From positions 682,001 through 746,000 of the forward strand of contig NC_047501.1 in NCBI RefSeq assembly GCF_002079055.1: a stretch of 64,000 bases of DNA. The letters run 5' to 3'. The notes under the pieces are model-generated. The model made no database searches. It was given only the letters and a program-made list of their open reading frames with translations, and had not been told where the DNA came from. The position numbers and the translations under genes were made by a program. Of the stretch, positions 53,700-63,138 are shown one piece after another; within the stretch, counting starts at the first letter, position 1, and each line of letters opens with the position of its first letter. This DNA comes from Saccharomyces paradoxus. Its lineage: Eukaryota > Ascomycota > Saccharomycetes > Saccharomycetales > Saccharomycetaceae.

Positions 53700-54623
53700 A
53701 TGTCATCAGATTCAAACGCAAAGCCATTGCCCTTTATATATCAGTTTATATCAGGTGCCGTTGCTGGTATTTCTGAGTTAACCGTTATGTATCCGCTTGA
53801 CGTCGTCAAGACAAGATTCCAACTGGAGGTGACGACGCCTGCAGCTGCTGCGGCAGGCAAGCAAGTAGAGAAATATAATGGTGTCATTGATTGTTTGAAA
53901 AAAATTGTGAAGAAGGAGGGGTTTAGTAGACTTTACAGAGGGATCAGTTCGCCAATGTTGATGGAAGCACCAAAGAGAGCCACCAAGTTTGCATGTAACG
54001 ATCAATATCAAAAAATTTTCAAAAACCTATTCCACACGAATGAAACTACACAGAAGATTTCCATCGCGGCTGGTGCATCTGCTGGTATGACAGAAGCTGC
54101 AGTTATTGTTCCATTTGAATTAATCAAGATCAGAATGCAAGACGTCAAGTCCAGCTATCTTGGACCAATGGATTGTTTGAAAAAAACAATCAAAAACGAA
54201 GGTATTCTTGGATTATACAAGGGTATCGAATCCACCATGTGGAGAAACGCTCTTTGGAATGGTGGCTACTTTGGTGTTATCTTTCAAGTGAGAAACTCCA
54301 TGCCCGTAGCAAAGACAAAGGGACAAAAGACCAGAAATGATCTTATTGCCGGAGCCATCGGTGGTACTGTCGGTACCATGCTTAATACTCCGTTTGACGT
54401 GGTAAAATCCAGAATTCAAAGTGTGGACGCGGTCAGCAGTGCTGTAAAGAAATACAACTGGTCTTTACCTTCGTTATTGGTCATATACCGTGAAGAAGGG
54501 TTCAAAGCATTGTACAAAGGTTTCGTCCCAAAAGTATGTAGACTGGCACCTGGCGGTTCATTGATGTTGGTCGTTTTCACCGGTATGATGAACTTTTTCA
54601 GAGATCTGAAGTACGGACACTGA
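53700..54623 (+). CDS. ODC2: ODC2, mitochondrial 2-oxodicarboxylate carrier
   Basis: Odc2 exchanges 2-oxoadipate and 2-oxoglutarate across the mitochondrial inner membrane and supports lysine and glutamate metabolism. The 307 residues equal the known length. The three mitochondrial-carrier repeats are clear from their P-x-[DE]-x-x-[KR] signatures: PLDVVKTRFQ (about 31-40), PFELIKIRMQ (about 138-147) and PFDVVKSRIQ (about 231-240). Six transmembrane helices follow this pattern. The ATG at 53700 gives the standard MSSDSNAKPLPFIYQF start. Its paralog ODC1 lies elsewhere. The SNR35 gene follows on the opposite strand. Confidence 0.95.
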   Translation: MSSDSNAKPLPFIYQFISGAVAGISELTVMYPLDVVKTRFQLEVTTPAAAAAGKQVEKYNGVIDCLKKIVKKEGFSRLYRGISSPMLMEAPKRATKFACNDQYQKIFKNLFHTNETTQKISIAAGASAGMTEAAVIVPFELIKIRMQDVKSSYLGPMDCLKKTIKNEGILGLYKGIESTMWRNALWNGGYFGVIFQVRNSMPVAKTKGQKTRNDLIAGAIGGTVGTMLNTPFDVVKSRIQSVDAVSSAVKKYNWSLPSLLVIYREEGFKALYKGFVPKVCRLAPGGSLMLVVFTGMMNFFRDLKYGH

Positions 54624-54700
54624 TATTTATCGTATATAGAATTTCTTTCTTCTCTTCAATCTTAATTACATTAGCTTTTACGTTAAAATAAGAATAGTAT

Positions 54701-54904
54701 GTCTGTCCTACCAGCCCTTGCATAGACGTCTCAAAACGTTGAGGAAAGCTTACGCTCTACTCAACTTTCTACACAAAAGGGCGTTAAGATGAACAAAATG
54801 ATGATCTCTCCGATGGACTTGACGCTTATACCAAAAAAGACTTGATATAAACAACACGGTTTTATAGTCCTGGATTATTAATCCGCACGATTAATTTTGT
54901 ATGG
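54701..54904 (-). ncRNA. SNR35: SNR35, H/ACA snoRNA guiding pseudouridine at 18S U1191
   Basis: No protein frame fills this spacer, and S. cerevisiae has SNR35 between ODC2 and DSC3. On the minus strand I find a complete guide pocket. CCGUGUU (about 54859-54853) is complementary to AACACGG of 18S helix 31. Next comes a nine-pair stem (GUUUAUAUC with GGUAUAAGC), then GUCAAG (about 54823-54818), which pairs with UUUGAC including one G-U. This leaves U1191 and C1192 unpaired. An H-box-like AGAUCA (or AGAGAU) follows about 15 bases on. The second hairpin closes with GCCUUU-GUGUAG and CUAUGCAAGGGC. The ACA box is at 54706-54704, putting the 3' end near 54701 (an ACA four bases later is an alternative). 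The 5' end is estimated from a 204-nt length. Confidence 0.85.
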
Positions 54905-55141
54905 TTTTTTTTTAAAATAAAACAAAAAAGCGAATATAAGAACGGAATAGAGGTTAGTTTTCTTTAAAATTTCTTCACCTCTTTTTATAGTTGCATAGAG
55001 GGAAAAAAAATATTATTTATTACCCGGGGATGCACATAAAGAATGGCGTATTAGGGTCCCTTGAATTATTACAGAAGACGCCTTTGATATATTCCAAGCA
55101 AAAATAGAGGAGGCGGAAGGCAGCAAACACTGACAATACCT

Positions 55142-56023
55142 ATGTCCACAGAACCATTGTTACCAACACATAACGGATCGACGATAGGAGAAGCGGGGTC
55201 CGCGGATCAGAAGTTCATTGTGATACGGTTTTCTGACGTATCGGTAAGGGATCTTCAGTTGAACATATCAAATGTGTCGTTTATGAACATAAACACTCAC
55301 TGGCTACGTCGGATGTGTAGAGAGTTGAGGCCCCAACAGACGCAGAAAAGAAGGCTGAAGTTTATAAGGAACGGTAGCATCCTAAATACGCATTCCAAGA
55401 TCGCTGAGGAACTGACACATTATTTCGGAACTGCTGGCAGCAACTCTAACGCTGCTACAGGTACCAGCATGGCACCAGAGCAGAACAAGTACTATATCCA
55501 TTGTATAATTGGTACAGAGGAGCTCCCGGAAGCAGAGTTAGCTAACGAAGATCTGAAGGATGATGCAACCCCGTCCAATGACTCGATGACTACGCAGGCC
55601 ATTGGTTTTGATAGGCTACGATCCGTGGGGTTTACTGAACAAGAAATTGAACTGCTAAGACAACAGTTTCGGGCCACGTATGGAGATTTGGAAGAGGAGG
55701 AAGAGAGACTCGCTCAGGATGGTAACAGGGATGATGAAGGCCACGATATCAGACAATTGGAGGAACAGTGGATGGAAAGTGGAAGCGGCACCGCTCAGGG
55801 GAATGGCGCTGGAAATGGCAACGAAGACAGGTTCAACTCCGTGCCGATCGCTAACATAAAGCACAATAAAGATTTGCTCTTAGGTATATGTGTTGGATTT
55901 TTCTTCGGTGTCTTTGGTATACTATTAATGAAGTTTGATGGGTTGTTTAACAGACGACAAAAAATGGCGATTTTCGCTGGCGTGATTGTTAACGTCATGT
56001 TTTGCCTTGTAAGAGGCTTTTAG
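55142..56023 (+). CDS. DSC3: DSC3, subunit of the Golgi Dsc E3 ubiquitin ligase complex
   Basis: Dsc3 belongs to the membrane complex (with Tul1, Dsc2 and Ubx3) that ubiquitinates membrane proteins at the Golgi, endosome and vacuole. It has 293 residues (292 recalled). The N-terminal ubiquitin-like domain spans about 25-125 (FIVIRFSDVSVRDLQLNIS). A helical middle with Glu-rich stretches follows. Two C-terminal transmembrane segments, about 241-262 and 273-291, anchor it (LLLGICVGFFFGVFGILLM and AIFAGVIVNVMFCLV). The ATG at 55142 is the first in frame. It is convergent with RPB8. Confidence 0.93.
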   Translation: MSTEPLLPTHNGSTIGEAGSADQKFIVIRFSDVSVRDLQLNISNVSFMNINTHWLRRMCRELRPQQTQKRRLKFIRNGSILNTHSKIAEELTHYFGTAGSNSNAATGTSMAPEQNKYYIHCIIGTEELPEAELANEDLKDDATPSNDSMTTQAIGFDRLRSVGFTEQEIELLRQQFRATYGDLEEEEERLAQDGNRDDEGHDIRQLEEQWMESGSGTAQGNGAGNGNEDRFNSVPIANIKHNKDLLLGICVGFFFGVFGILLMKFDGLFNRRQKMAIFAGVIVNVMFCLVRGF

Positions 56024-56184
56024 TTGCGAAGAAATTTGATGTCGCTTCTATGTACGGTGATGTTATGACTATTTTTTTCGAATTTTTAGTATTTTACATG
56101 GCATTCTTACACTTTTATAAAGTTTTATTTATATTAATAGTATCAGTAAGTGATTGCCTTTTTTTAGCATTCAGTCCACTGCTG

Positions 56185-56625
56185 CTAACGACGAATCAAA
56201 AGGTAAGCATTCTCTTGCTTTAAGTTATTCAAATTTCTATAGTTACCTTCCAGTCTCATTAAGAGACCGCCGAACGAGTAGTAAACGGCAATTAGATCTT
56301 TGCTCACTTCCTCAAACTTGTAAGCGGTACCATACATGACATAATCATAATCATCGGCGAGGGATCTGTCACCAGCCTGTGGAGGTCTCCAACTCCTTGT
56401 AGCGGAAGAGTCGTTGGCTGGGGCGTCTTCCAGATTTAAAGAGGATGCAATAGTAACAGTTAAGGAATCTTGTGCGACGACGGGAAACAATTCAACGTTT
56501 ATATCCAAGGTTAATTTGCATTGGTCCTGAGTGGTAGATGCGGCTTCGATACGGCAGACTTTGTTATAACGACCAGGATCAACTTCCGAGACTTGGAATA
56601 TATCATCAAATAGAGTGTTAGACAT
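56185..56625 (-). CDS. RPB8: RPB8, shared subunit of RNA polymerases I, II and III
   Basis: Rpb8 is common to all three nuclear polymerases and has an OB-like fold. The 146 residues equal the known length. Recognisable are the start [20 protein letters not shown], the acidic loop after NLEDAP (about 69-80) and the C-terminus [15 protein letters not shown] ... AYLLIRR. The ATG at 56625 is the accepted start. PAC- and RRPE-like sites lie upstream. With RET1 and RPB10 this is the third RNA-polymerase subunit gene in the window. Confidence 0.97.
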   Translation of the reverse strand: MSNTLFDDIFQVSEVDPGRYNKVCRIEAASTTQDQCKLTLDINVELFPVVAQDSLTVTIASSLNLEDAPANDSSATRSWRPPQAGDRSLADDYDYVMYGTAYKFEEVSKDLIAVYYSFGGLLMRLEGNYRNLNNLKQENAYLLIRR

Positions 56626-56975
56626 TGCTGCGGTTGTTATTGAAGCAATGAGCTGGCAACTGGGGCTACTACAACTGCCATTACAGTTAATATATTTTGA
56701 AATTTTTCATCTCAGTTTTCGCTCTAGAAAAAAAAAATGAAAATGAAAAATGAAGAATAAGAGCTGGAGAATATTATCATTACTGACGAACATCAAAAAA
56801 CTGAATCAAATTTGATACATAATATCACTAGCATTATGACTATTTCTGATATTAATTACTTATTATTATTATACCTAACTATTTCTTTAACCCTTTCTAT
56901 AAAACGACCAGAAAAAAAAATCAGAAAGAGAGAGTCTGTTGCATTTTATTATACCAAATGTATCGCCCCTCTCTT
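56626..56975. promoter_or_regulatory. RPB8 promoter / ISU2 3' spacer
   Basis: This 350-base spacer contains the RRPE/PAC overlap at 56699-56714 and AT-rich ISU2 3' sequence. No gene is visible. Confidence 0.55.
56699..56714 (-). promoter_or_regulatory. Overlapping PAC/RRPE motif upstream of RPB8
   Basis: On the minus strand TGAGATGAAAAATTTC joins a PAC-like TGAGATGA to an RRPE-like TGAAAAATTTC, 74-89 bases before the RPB8 ATG. The PAC core is partial, so this is weaker than the NOC2 and RET1 sites. Confidence 0.6.
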
Positions 56976-57446
56976 TCAATGCAAAACCGAGGGGTTCCTC
57001 TTTGTTTTGTAGTCTTTGATTGCCGCCTTGATGGCGTCTTCTGCAAGCATGGAGCAATGCAGTTTTACTGGAGGAAGACTTAGCTCCTTCGCAATTTCTG
57101 TGTTTTTGATTTTGATGGCCTCGTCAAGTGACATTCCGCGTACTAGCTCCGTCATGTAGGAGGAGGAAGCGATGGCAGACCCACACCCGAAGGTCTTGAA
57201 CTTAACGTTCTCGATAATGCCCGACTTATCATTTACCTGTATTTGTAGCTTTATCACGTCCCCACACGCGGGAGCGCCCACAATTCCCGTGCCGACGTTA
57301 TCTAAGGACTTGTCCATGGATCCAACGTTCCTTGGGTTTGTGTAGTGGTCAATTACCTTAGGATGGTAAAGTCTTCTAGTAGCTCTTGTTATGTGGGAGC
57401 CCATGAGAGGCTTTAAGTGGGCGGGATTGGCGAGTCTGGCGAACAT
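56976..57446 (-). CDS. ISU2: ISU2, mitochondrial Fe-S cluster scaffold
   Basis: Isu2 is the redundant partner of Isu1, the scaffold on which Nfs1-Isd11 and frataxin build [2Fe-2S] clusters. The 156 residues equal the known length. A presequence (about 1-27) precedes YHPKVIDHYTNPRNVG. The three cluster cysteines are C61 (PACGD), C88 (FGCGS) and C131 (LHCSM). The Ssq1-chaperone motif LPPVK is at 124-128. It supplies clusters used by LIP5 in this window. The Aft1/2-type motif 251 bases upstream may link it to the iron regulon. Confidence 0.96.
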   Translation of the reverse strand: MFARLANPAHLKPLMGSHITRATRRLYHPKVIDHYTNPRNVGSMDKSLDNVGTGIVGAPACGDVIKLQIQVNDKSGIIENVKFKTFGCGSAIASSSYMTELVRGMSLDEAIKIKNTEIAKELSLPPVKLHCSMLAEDAIKAAIKDYKTKRNPSVLH

Positions 57447-58187
57447 CTATGCTGTGCTGTGTGGTAGGTGAGGTATTGACCCCAAAAATGAAACCTTGGC
57501 GCTGTGTACACTTGCTTCTTTTGCTGTTGTTATATACTGATATGCTGCTGCACCGGCCGGCCCCAGGTGCTTATTAATAGTAGGTTCCGCATAGGGAAAA
57601 AACGAGGGCGCCAAAAAACGTTGGGCCTGAACCGGACCCAGGAACAATAGAATCATGGTGACTCGGATGTATGCAATATGCTGTGTGTCTGTATGTTGGG
57701 TGCGCATGTATATAAGCATCTGACCACTATGAAGTTGCAGTCATACCTCCATGCCATGCCACCTCAGACTGGAGGGTGCAGACCCTGTAATGAAATGAGC
57801 ATAATTCCATTGTTATTTGGCGTTTGTTTTTTTCCGGGTGATGCTTAATTATTTCTTGAGTTTGTCTGCCTTTTGTCTTTGCTTAGTAACGTTAAGGGGC
57901 AAGCTGAGGAAGCGACATGATTGACAGGTTCGATGGGTTAAAGTGAGAAGTGAACCTCTATAACTTACATTCAACTCCTCCATTTGATTGCTGTTGCCAT
58001 ATTTCTCGAGAACCAATCCGTTCCCGTTTTATCACCACTTGCATTACGTATTTTCCCTTCCCTCCCCACATCAGTTCCCTTTCTTCAATATTTGTCGTCT
58101 AATATTTGACTGAGTCCCTTCCTTTTTGTTCATTCTCTTTTGCCATTGTATATGTATTAATTTGTATCTAGTGGAATCTAGTTTGAC
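57447..58187. promoter_or_regulatory. Divergent promoter region ISU2/HER1
   Basis: This 741-base spacer holds both promoters. An Aft-type site is at 57697-57704 and a weaker GGGTGCA at 57774-57780. The 90-codon frame at 57447-57719 begins immediately upstream of ISU2 and has no recognised homology. Confidence 0.5.
57697..57704 (-). promoter_or_regulatory. Aft1/2-type iron-response site upstream of ISU2
   Basis: On the minus strand CGCACCCA fits the Aft1 consensus YRCACCCR at every position, 251 bases before the ISU2 ATG. Iron control of ISU2 is inferred; the paralog ISU1 is the better known Aft target. Confidence 0.5.
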
Positions 58188-61100
58188 ATGAGCTCCAAAT
58201 TGAAGTACACTGATATAGATGTGCCATTGGACTGGTTGTATAAGGGAAAACGAAGAAATAAAACTAAAAGTGTGAGTTCTGCGCGCACTTCAGAGGCTAC
58301 CTCCACCTCTGTCAAGAAAACTGTTTCTTCGCCGTCAACCCCGGCTGTTTCTGCCAACACTACAGCTTCTTCTCATAGGCCCCTGAATGAACAGAATGTA
58401 AATAGCGAATTATCCAACTCTAAACCAGCAGTATCCGCTGGTAAGGTCTTACAGCAAGGACAAGTGCCCGCTAGAAGGGCACGCTCTCACTCAGTATCTT
58501 ACGGTATACTCCAGAAGAAGAATAACGATGACACCATAGATTCTCCGAAAATATCTCGAATCAGAACAGCGCAGGACCAACCTGTTAAGGAGACCAAAAG
58601 CAGCACCGTTGCAGAACCCATTGTTTCGAAAAAGGGGAGAAGCCGTTCTTCTTCTATATCAGCTTCTTTAAATGAACGATCTAAGAAATCTTTGTTTGGT
58701 TCTTTGTTTGGGAGAAGGCCCTCCACTACTCCCTCGCCCGTTGTTGAAAGACCTCTATCTTCTCAAACTGACCCTAAAAGGAGCACAGAACTCCCCCCTA
58801 TAGATACTAAACAATCAAAGATCTCTACCCCAACTAGTACACCCACCACTGCATCTTCGAAACCTAGTAGTTCTGGTGGAAATAAACACTTTGATGGGTC
58901 TCTTACTTCAAAACTTCTAAGTATCCCTCATAATATCTTAGATACCTCTTCTGCAAATTCTAACGCCCACCATCACCATCAGTCACATCATAGTAATATT
59001 CATGAACAGGACTCGCCACCATCTGAATCTCCGGACTTACTTCCTATTCTAGAAAAAGAGACTACGCAAAAACAATTACAGAAACTATCAAAGGTAAATC
59101 TGAAGAGGGTTACAATTGCAGTCCAAGAATTTAACTCGGATCCCCCACAGCAGCTTCCTTCTAGAAAGCCTAAAAGAGGTGATGTCCTCATACCAGAAGA
59201 TATGATTAGTGCCCCCCCTCTGATCTCCCTAGGAATTACAAACAGTAGCGATCAAACCAGTTTTCATTCCAATAACTCTCCCTCATATTCTAAAGATTCT
59301 AAAGAATATAAAGTGGCTTTAGAAAATTTCAAGAAAGCAGCTAAAGAAGCCGAAAAACATCAAAAGGATGCATATTACGTTGCAGAGCGTATGGCTCAAG
59401 AAGTGGCAAACTACAAGGCCAGGCAATTGAAGACGTCACCGTTGGTGGTGGCTGGTAATTCAGCAGCAGATTCAATGACGGATCAAGAGTCCTCTTCCAT
59501 GGATGCTAGAGCTTCTAAGCTCCACATCGATAAACCGATCAATGCAGGCGCACATCCTTTCGAAACACGTCAGAATGACAATATTAAATACTCTCCTCAT
59601 GTTGAGCAAACTTTGGACGTAGCTTACACTAGATGCTGTCATTTAAGAGAGATTCTACCAATACCGTCCACTTTAAGGCAAGTCAAGGGTAAAACTGCGC
59701 CTTTGCAAACCTTGAAATTTTTGAATCCAAAACCAACGTTAGTGGACATTTTATCATTTTGTGATTTTATTGCCATAACTCCAATTCATAATATCATTTT
59801 CGATAATGTATGTTTAACCCATGATATGTTCAAGATTGTCATTTGTTCTTTAGTAACCTCTCCAGTGGTGGAAAAATTAGGTTTAAGAAATGTTGTGATA
59901 AATGAACAAAGTTGGAAACTACTTTGTAAATTTTTACTACAAAATAAAACATTGATTAAGTTGGATATTTCTCAAACTAAAGCAAGGACAGATTTAAATG
60001 ATTCTAACTACAGAGACCAAATGGACTGGGAATTATTTTGCGAAGTTCTTAGAAATAAAGAAGGTAAACCTTTGGAAGAATTGCTTTTGAATGGGTTAAG
60101 GTTTGACAAAATGTCATTCAATCATTTCAAAAATATCCTACTTACATTTGCTCAAAAGAACCCTAAAAATTCTATTCGTCTCGGGATGGCTAATGTGGAA
60201 TTCTCAACTCAGTGTTTTGATTTTCTCTTTGATTGGATGTCTGAATATAATGTCCAGGGTGTGGATTTGGCCTATAATAATTTGGAAAGTTTGGTGAAAC
60301 GAATGATCAAGAAACTGGCTAGACTTCCTTATAAGCATTTGGAATATTTCACTCTTAATAGCACTAATATTACCTCTGTTGATGATATGTCCTGCGTACT
60401 GAAATATCTTTCAAGATTGCCCAGCATAAAATTTCTTGATTTGAGCAACTTGCCTCAGTTATTTCCGGGGATTTTAACATCCGGCTATAAGTATCTTCCT
60501 CAATTTTCACAGCTGAAACGTATTCATTTTGATTTTAATGATCTTTCTGTAAAGGAAACAACAATGCTTGTCAGCATATTAGCCAAGTGTGAAACCCTCT
60601 CTCATGTTTCATTGATAGGACAAAGTCCTATGCCCGACGCAAATAAAATATCAGCCAGTACCGATGAGCCCGATAAGATGAGGGCTGAAAAGAAAGAACA
60701 AATCACATTCATGAGAAATACACTTTGGGCATCATTGTATGCGTTTGTTAGGGACTCCCACAATTTAGTTAGTTTGGACGTTGACTATGATCAAGTGCCA
60801 GACGAAATTCAATCAAGAATTGCCTTATGTCTAATGCATAATATGAAGAGAATCATGGACTCCAGCTTCAAACTAGATGAATTGACTGTACAAGATGATT
60901 TAATATTTGATGGTTCTTTAATAACCGAAACTGCAGAAGAAGTTCTAAAAAGATTGAATGACAAATCTTTGCTCCAAAATGATGTTGGGAAGAAATATCT
61001 TCTAAAGAAATATTTTGAAAAAATGGAAAAGGTACATCATAACGTTCAACATACAATTGATTCTATGTTTGAGAAGAGAAAATCTGGTGAACTGCCATTG

Positions 61101-61925
61101 CAGGAAAAGGAAAACCTACTGAGATTACTACTCCTTGAGAAAAATTTATCAAATATTCTTGATATTTTTGCTTCTATGCCCAATATAGCAGACGTCGTAC
61201 CATTTTCGAAAGCCGATAATAGTTTCCCCAATATTGGGGATAGCTCGGTTGGGACAAACTATAACGATGGTATTCGTCCGTCCCTGAAACATTTAGATTC
61301 GGACAGGTTAATTAACGATGCTTCAATACCTGAAAACGATTCATCAATTAGACCACACTTGATGGCCACTGATTCAGGACGTATCATCGATGTAACCACC
61401 GGTAAAGCTCTTCTTTTCAAAAGTTCGTCTAACACCTCACTGGCTGGCAAAAGACAGGAAGAAGAGGAAGGTGAGTTACATAAATGGGGTGTGTTCGTTC
61501 AGCACCAAAGTTCAAGACATAATTCTGGGTTTCCTTCATCCGCCAGTTCCTCCAGAATTAGCAGCCCATCAACACCAAATGGTAGTATCGCTGATGGAAA
61601 GAAGAGGGAGTCGGCTCAAACATCCGGTTCAAGGCCAAAAATCTTACCAAAGATACCTACTGGTACCGAGCTAAGGGATGCCATTATCAAAGCCAAGGGT
61701 ATCGATTCTGTTGATGATCTGATCAAGAACGTTACTTCTGAAAAGGTTGGCTTGGAATCATTATATGGAGACGAATTGAACCCTAGAAGCCCAAGCAATG
61801 ATAGTTTACAGGAGTCACAGCAAAAGGCGCCTTTTCAAAGGCCACTTATTGAAGATGAAACAGTGACAAAAAAATATGACAAACTATTGAATGATTTGTC
61901 TAATGTTCGTCATAGTAAAACCTAA
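58188..61925 (+). CDS. HER1: HER1, large protein linked to ER remodelling
   Basis: The 1245 residues match the length I recall for Her1 (1246). Her1 is a poorly understood protein needed for Hmg2-induced ER remodelling, with a paralog, Gip3, that associates with the Glc7 phosphatase. Residues 1-450 are Ser/Thr/Pro-rich and mostly disordered, with a histidine-rich patch near 265 (HHHHQSHH). Residues about 500-860 contain degenerate leucine-rich repeats (for example VEKLGLRNVVIN, LIKLDISQT, LEELLLNGL, IKFLDLSNLPQLFPG). A helical region and a Ser-rich tail follow. The ATG at 58188 is the first in frame. Enzymatic function, if any, is not visible. Confidence 0.93.
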   Translation: MSSKLKYTDIDVPLDWLYKGKRRNKTKSVSSARTSEATSTSVKKTVSSPSTPAVSANTTASSHRPLNEQNVNSELSNSKPAVSAGKVLQQGQVPARRARSHSVSYGILQKKNNDDTIDSPKISRIRTAQDQPVKETKSSTVAEPIVSKKGRSRSSSISASLNERSKKSLFGSLFGRRPSTTPSPVVERPLSSQTDPKRSTELPPIDTKQSKISTPTSTPTTASSKPSSSGGNKHFDGSLTSKLLSIPHNILDTSSANSNAHHHHQSHHSNIHEQDSPPSESPDLLPILEKETTQKQLQKLSKVNLKRVTIAVQEFNSDPPQQLPSRKPKRGDVLIPEDMISAPPLISLGITNSSDQTSFHSNNSPSYSKDSKEYKVALENFKKAAKEAEKHQKDAYYVAERMAQEVANYKARQLKTSPLVVAGNSAADSMTDQESSSMDARASKLHIDKPINAGAHPFETRQNDNIKYSPHVEQTLDVAYTRCCHLREILPIPSTLRQVKGKTAPLQTLKFLNPKPTLVDILSFCDFIAITPIHNIIFDNVCLTHDMFKIVICSLVTSPVVEKLGLRNVVINEQSWKLLCKFLLQNKTLIKLDISQTKARTDLNDSNYRDQMDWELFCEVLRNKEGKPLEELLLNGLRFDKMSFNHFKNILLTFAQKNPKNSIRLGMANVEFSTQCFDFLFDWMSEYNVQGVDLAYNNLESLVKRMIKKLARLPYKHLEYFTLNSTNITSVDDMSCVLKYLSRLPSIKFLDLSNLPQLFPGILTSGYKYLPQFSQLKRIHFDFNDLSVKETTMLVSILAKCETLSHVSLIGQSPMPDANKISASTDEPDKMRAEKKEQITFMRNTLWASLYAFVRDSHNLVSLDVDYDQVPDEIQSRIALCLMHNMKRIMDSSFKLDELTVQDDLIFDGSLITETAEEVLKRLNDKSLLQNDVGKKYLLKKYFEKMEKVHHNVQHTIDSMFEKRKSGELPLQEKENLLRLLLLEKNLSNILDIFASMPNIADVVPFSKADNSFPNIGDSSVGTNYNDGIRPSLKHLDSDRLINDASIPENDSSIRPHLMATDSGRIIDVTTGKALLFKSSSNTSLAGKRQEEEEGELHKWGVFVQHQSSRHNSGFPSSASSSRISSPSTPNGSIADGKKRESAQTSGSRPKILPKIPTGTELRDAIIKAKGIDSVDDLIKNVTSEKVGLESLYGDELNPRSPSNDSLQESQQKAPFQRPLIEDETVTKKYDKLLNDLSNVRHSKT

Positions 61926-62229
61926 AATATCTTAAGCTCCGCTTTTTATTTCTCTTTAACTTATTAGAAGGTGCGTCCTTGCATAAATACTTCATCGATC
62001 ATGTATTCCTATACATCTATATGTATGTGTATGTTTTATGTATATATATGTATTTTACATTTTTTTATAATCATATACCTTTACCGAATTTTTTGGCCTT
62101 TATTGAACAGACTAATGTTACTCATTAAATAAAAATACAGAAATTGAAAATAAATATTAAGAATAGTATAAATAACTGGTCGAACACTGTCCCAATTTAA
62201 TGACTTTCCATTTCTTCACATAGGGACAC
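61926..62229. other. HER1-MCP1 convergent 3' spacer
   Basis: This 304-base AT-rich spacer lies between two stop codons and contains a perfect match to the yeast replication-origin core at 62053-62063. No gene is visible. Confidence 0.55.
62053..62063 (+). other. Possible ARS consensus (replication origin core)
   Basis: TTTTACATTTT matches the 11-bp ARS consensus WTTTAYRTTTW at every position, in a convergent AT-rich spacer where yeast origins are often found. I recall an S. cerevisiae origin near the 3' end of HER1, which supports it, but single matches are frequent in AT-rich DNA. Confidence 0.4.
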
Positions 62230-63138
62230 CTATCTTATGTGCAACAGCAATCGGATCCTTTTGAAAATGCCTTCGAATTGATTAGGACCTAGTTTCGTGG
62301 AATCCTCTCTCATCAATCTGACTAAAGAAATGAACCCAACAAGTGTCAATAGGTTGATAGCAGTGGACCATTTTTTCCTAGCGGTCATTTTATTGACACC
62401 GAAATAACGACAGAGCCCCGAACCTATATGATATACACTTGACTCGAGGAGAATGGCTAATGGCACCAGACCTCCAAGCCACTTCCACCACCTGTTCTTG
62501 TTAGATAGTAATTGCTTTATAGAGGCGAAATCCACCTCAGTAGAGATAGAATTTGGTACCCATTTCATAATTAATAAATGGTATATCAGAACGGGAACAA
62601 GGATATATCCACTAATTACTTGTGGAGGAATGCGGAAGGTCCTATATAATCCGAATAAATACCCAGAAATTCCACCAGTTAAACCTATCGTATCCTGGGA
62701 TAAGTCTTGTTTTGCGGATATTTCTAAATGACGATGTTTATTCCTTGATGGCTTATTCCAGTTGTTCACGATACGGAGCAAGACACCTGCGGAAACATGA
62801 AGAGTAATACCTGCAACTAACAGTTTGGTAGTTATGGACGGTAAAATCTCTCTTACCATCATAAGAACGTCGTCAGGAGCTGAATCAGGTGATATCGCCG
62901 GCGTGATCAAAGTGTTTGCTGCGTGTAGTGGGAAATACAGTGCCATGGGTAGAACTGAAATTTTTTGACAGTTCCAAAGGAATCTCCGACATGTGCTCTT
63001 GGAAACTGGGTACGGAATACCAAATATTTTTTTCCTTCCATTAGGACTACCATCTCCTTTGGGGGTATTTGTACCATTATCATGAGGGAGGCTAGTGGGT
63101 TCTATTGGTTCTGGAGGCACTTCATGCAGCTTTATCAT
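62230..63138 (-). CDS. MCP1: MCP1, mitochondrial outer-membrane lipid-homeostasis protein
   Basis: Mcp1 is a multi-spanning mitochondrial outer-membrane protein. It recruits Vps13 and in high dose bypasses loss of the ERMES contact sites or of Mdm10. From the ATG at 63138 it has 302 residues, the known length; codons further upstream begin with TTG only. The N-terminal ~45 residues are Pro-rich and contain the PxP-like region that binds Vps13. About five hydrophobic segments follow (for example VLPMALYFPLHAANTL, LLVAGITLHVSAGVLL, SGYILVPVLIYHLLI, LGGLVPLAILLE and LLTLVGFISLV). Confidence 0.93.
   Translation of the reverse strand: MIKLHEVPPEPIEPTSLPHDNGTNTPKGDGSPNGRKKIFGIPYPVSKSTCRRFLWNCQKISVLPMALYFPLHAANTLITPAISPDSAPDDVLMMVREILPSITTKLLVAGITLHVSAGVLLRIVNNWNKPSRNKHRHLEISAKQDLSQDTIGLTGGISGYLFGLYRTFRIPPQVISGYILVPVLIYHLLIMKWVPNSISTEVDFASIKQLLSNKNRWWKWLGGLVPLAILLESSVYHIGSGLCRYFGVNKMTARKKWSTAINLLTLVGFISLVRLMREDSTKLGPNQFEGIFKRIRLLLHIR

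Noticed and set aside
54690-54900. SNR35 first sought on the plus strand, where GUUGAG/CUCAAC and GCGUUAAG/CUUGACGC stems form
   Set aside because: No guide complementary to 18S around U1191 exists on that strand; the minus strand has a full two-sided pocket.
57447-57719. 90-codon minus-strand frame directly upstream of ISU2
   Set aside because: No known homology; overlaps the promoter and begins without a clear conserved start.
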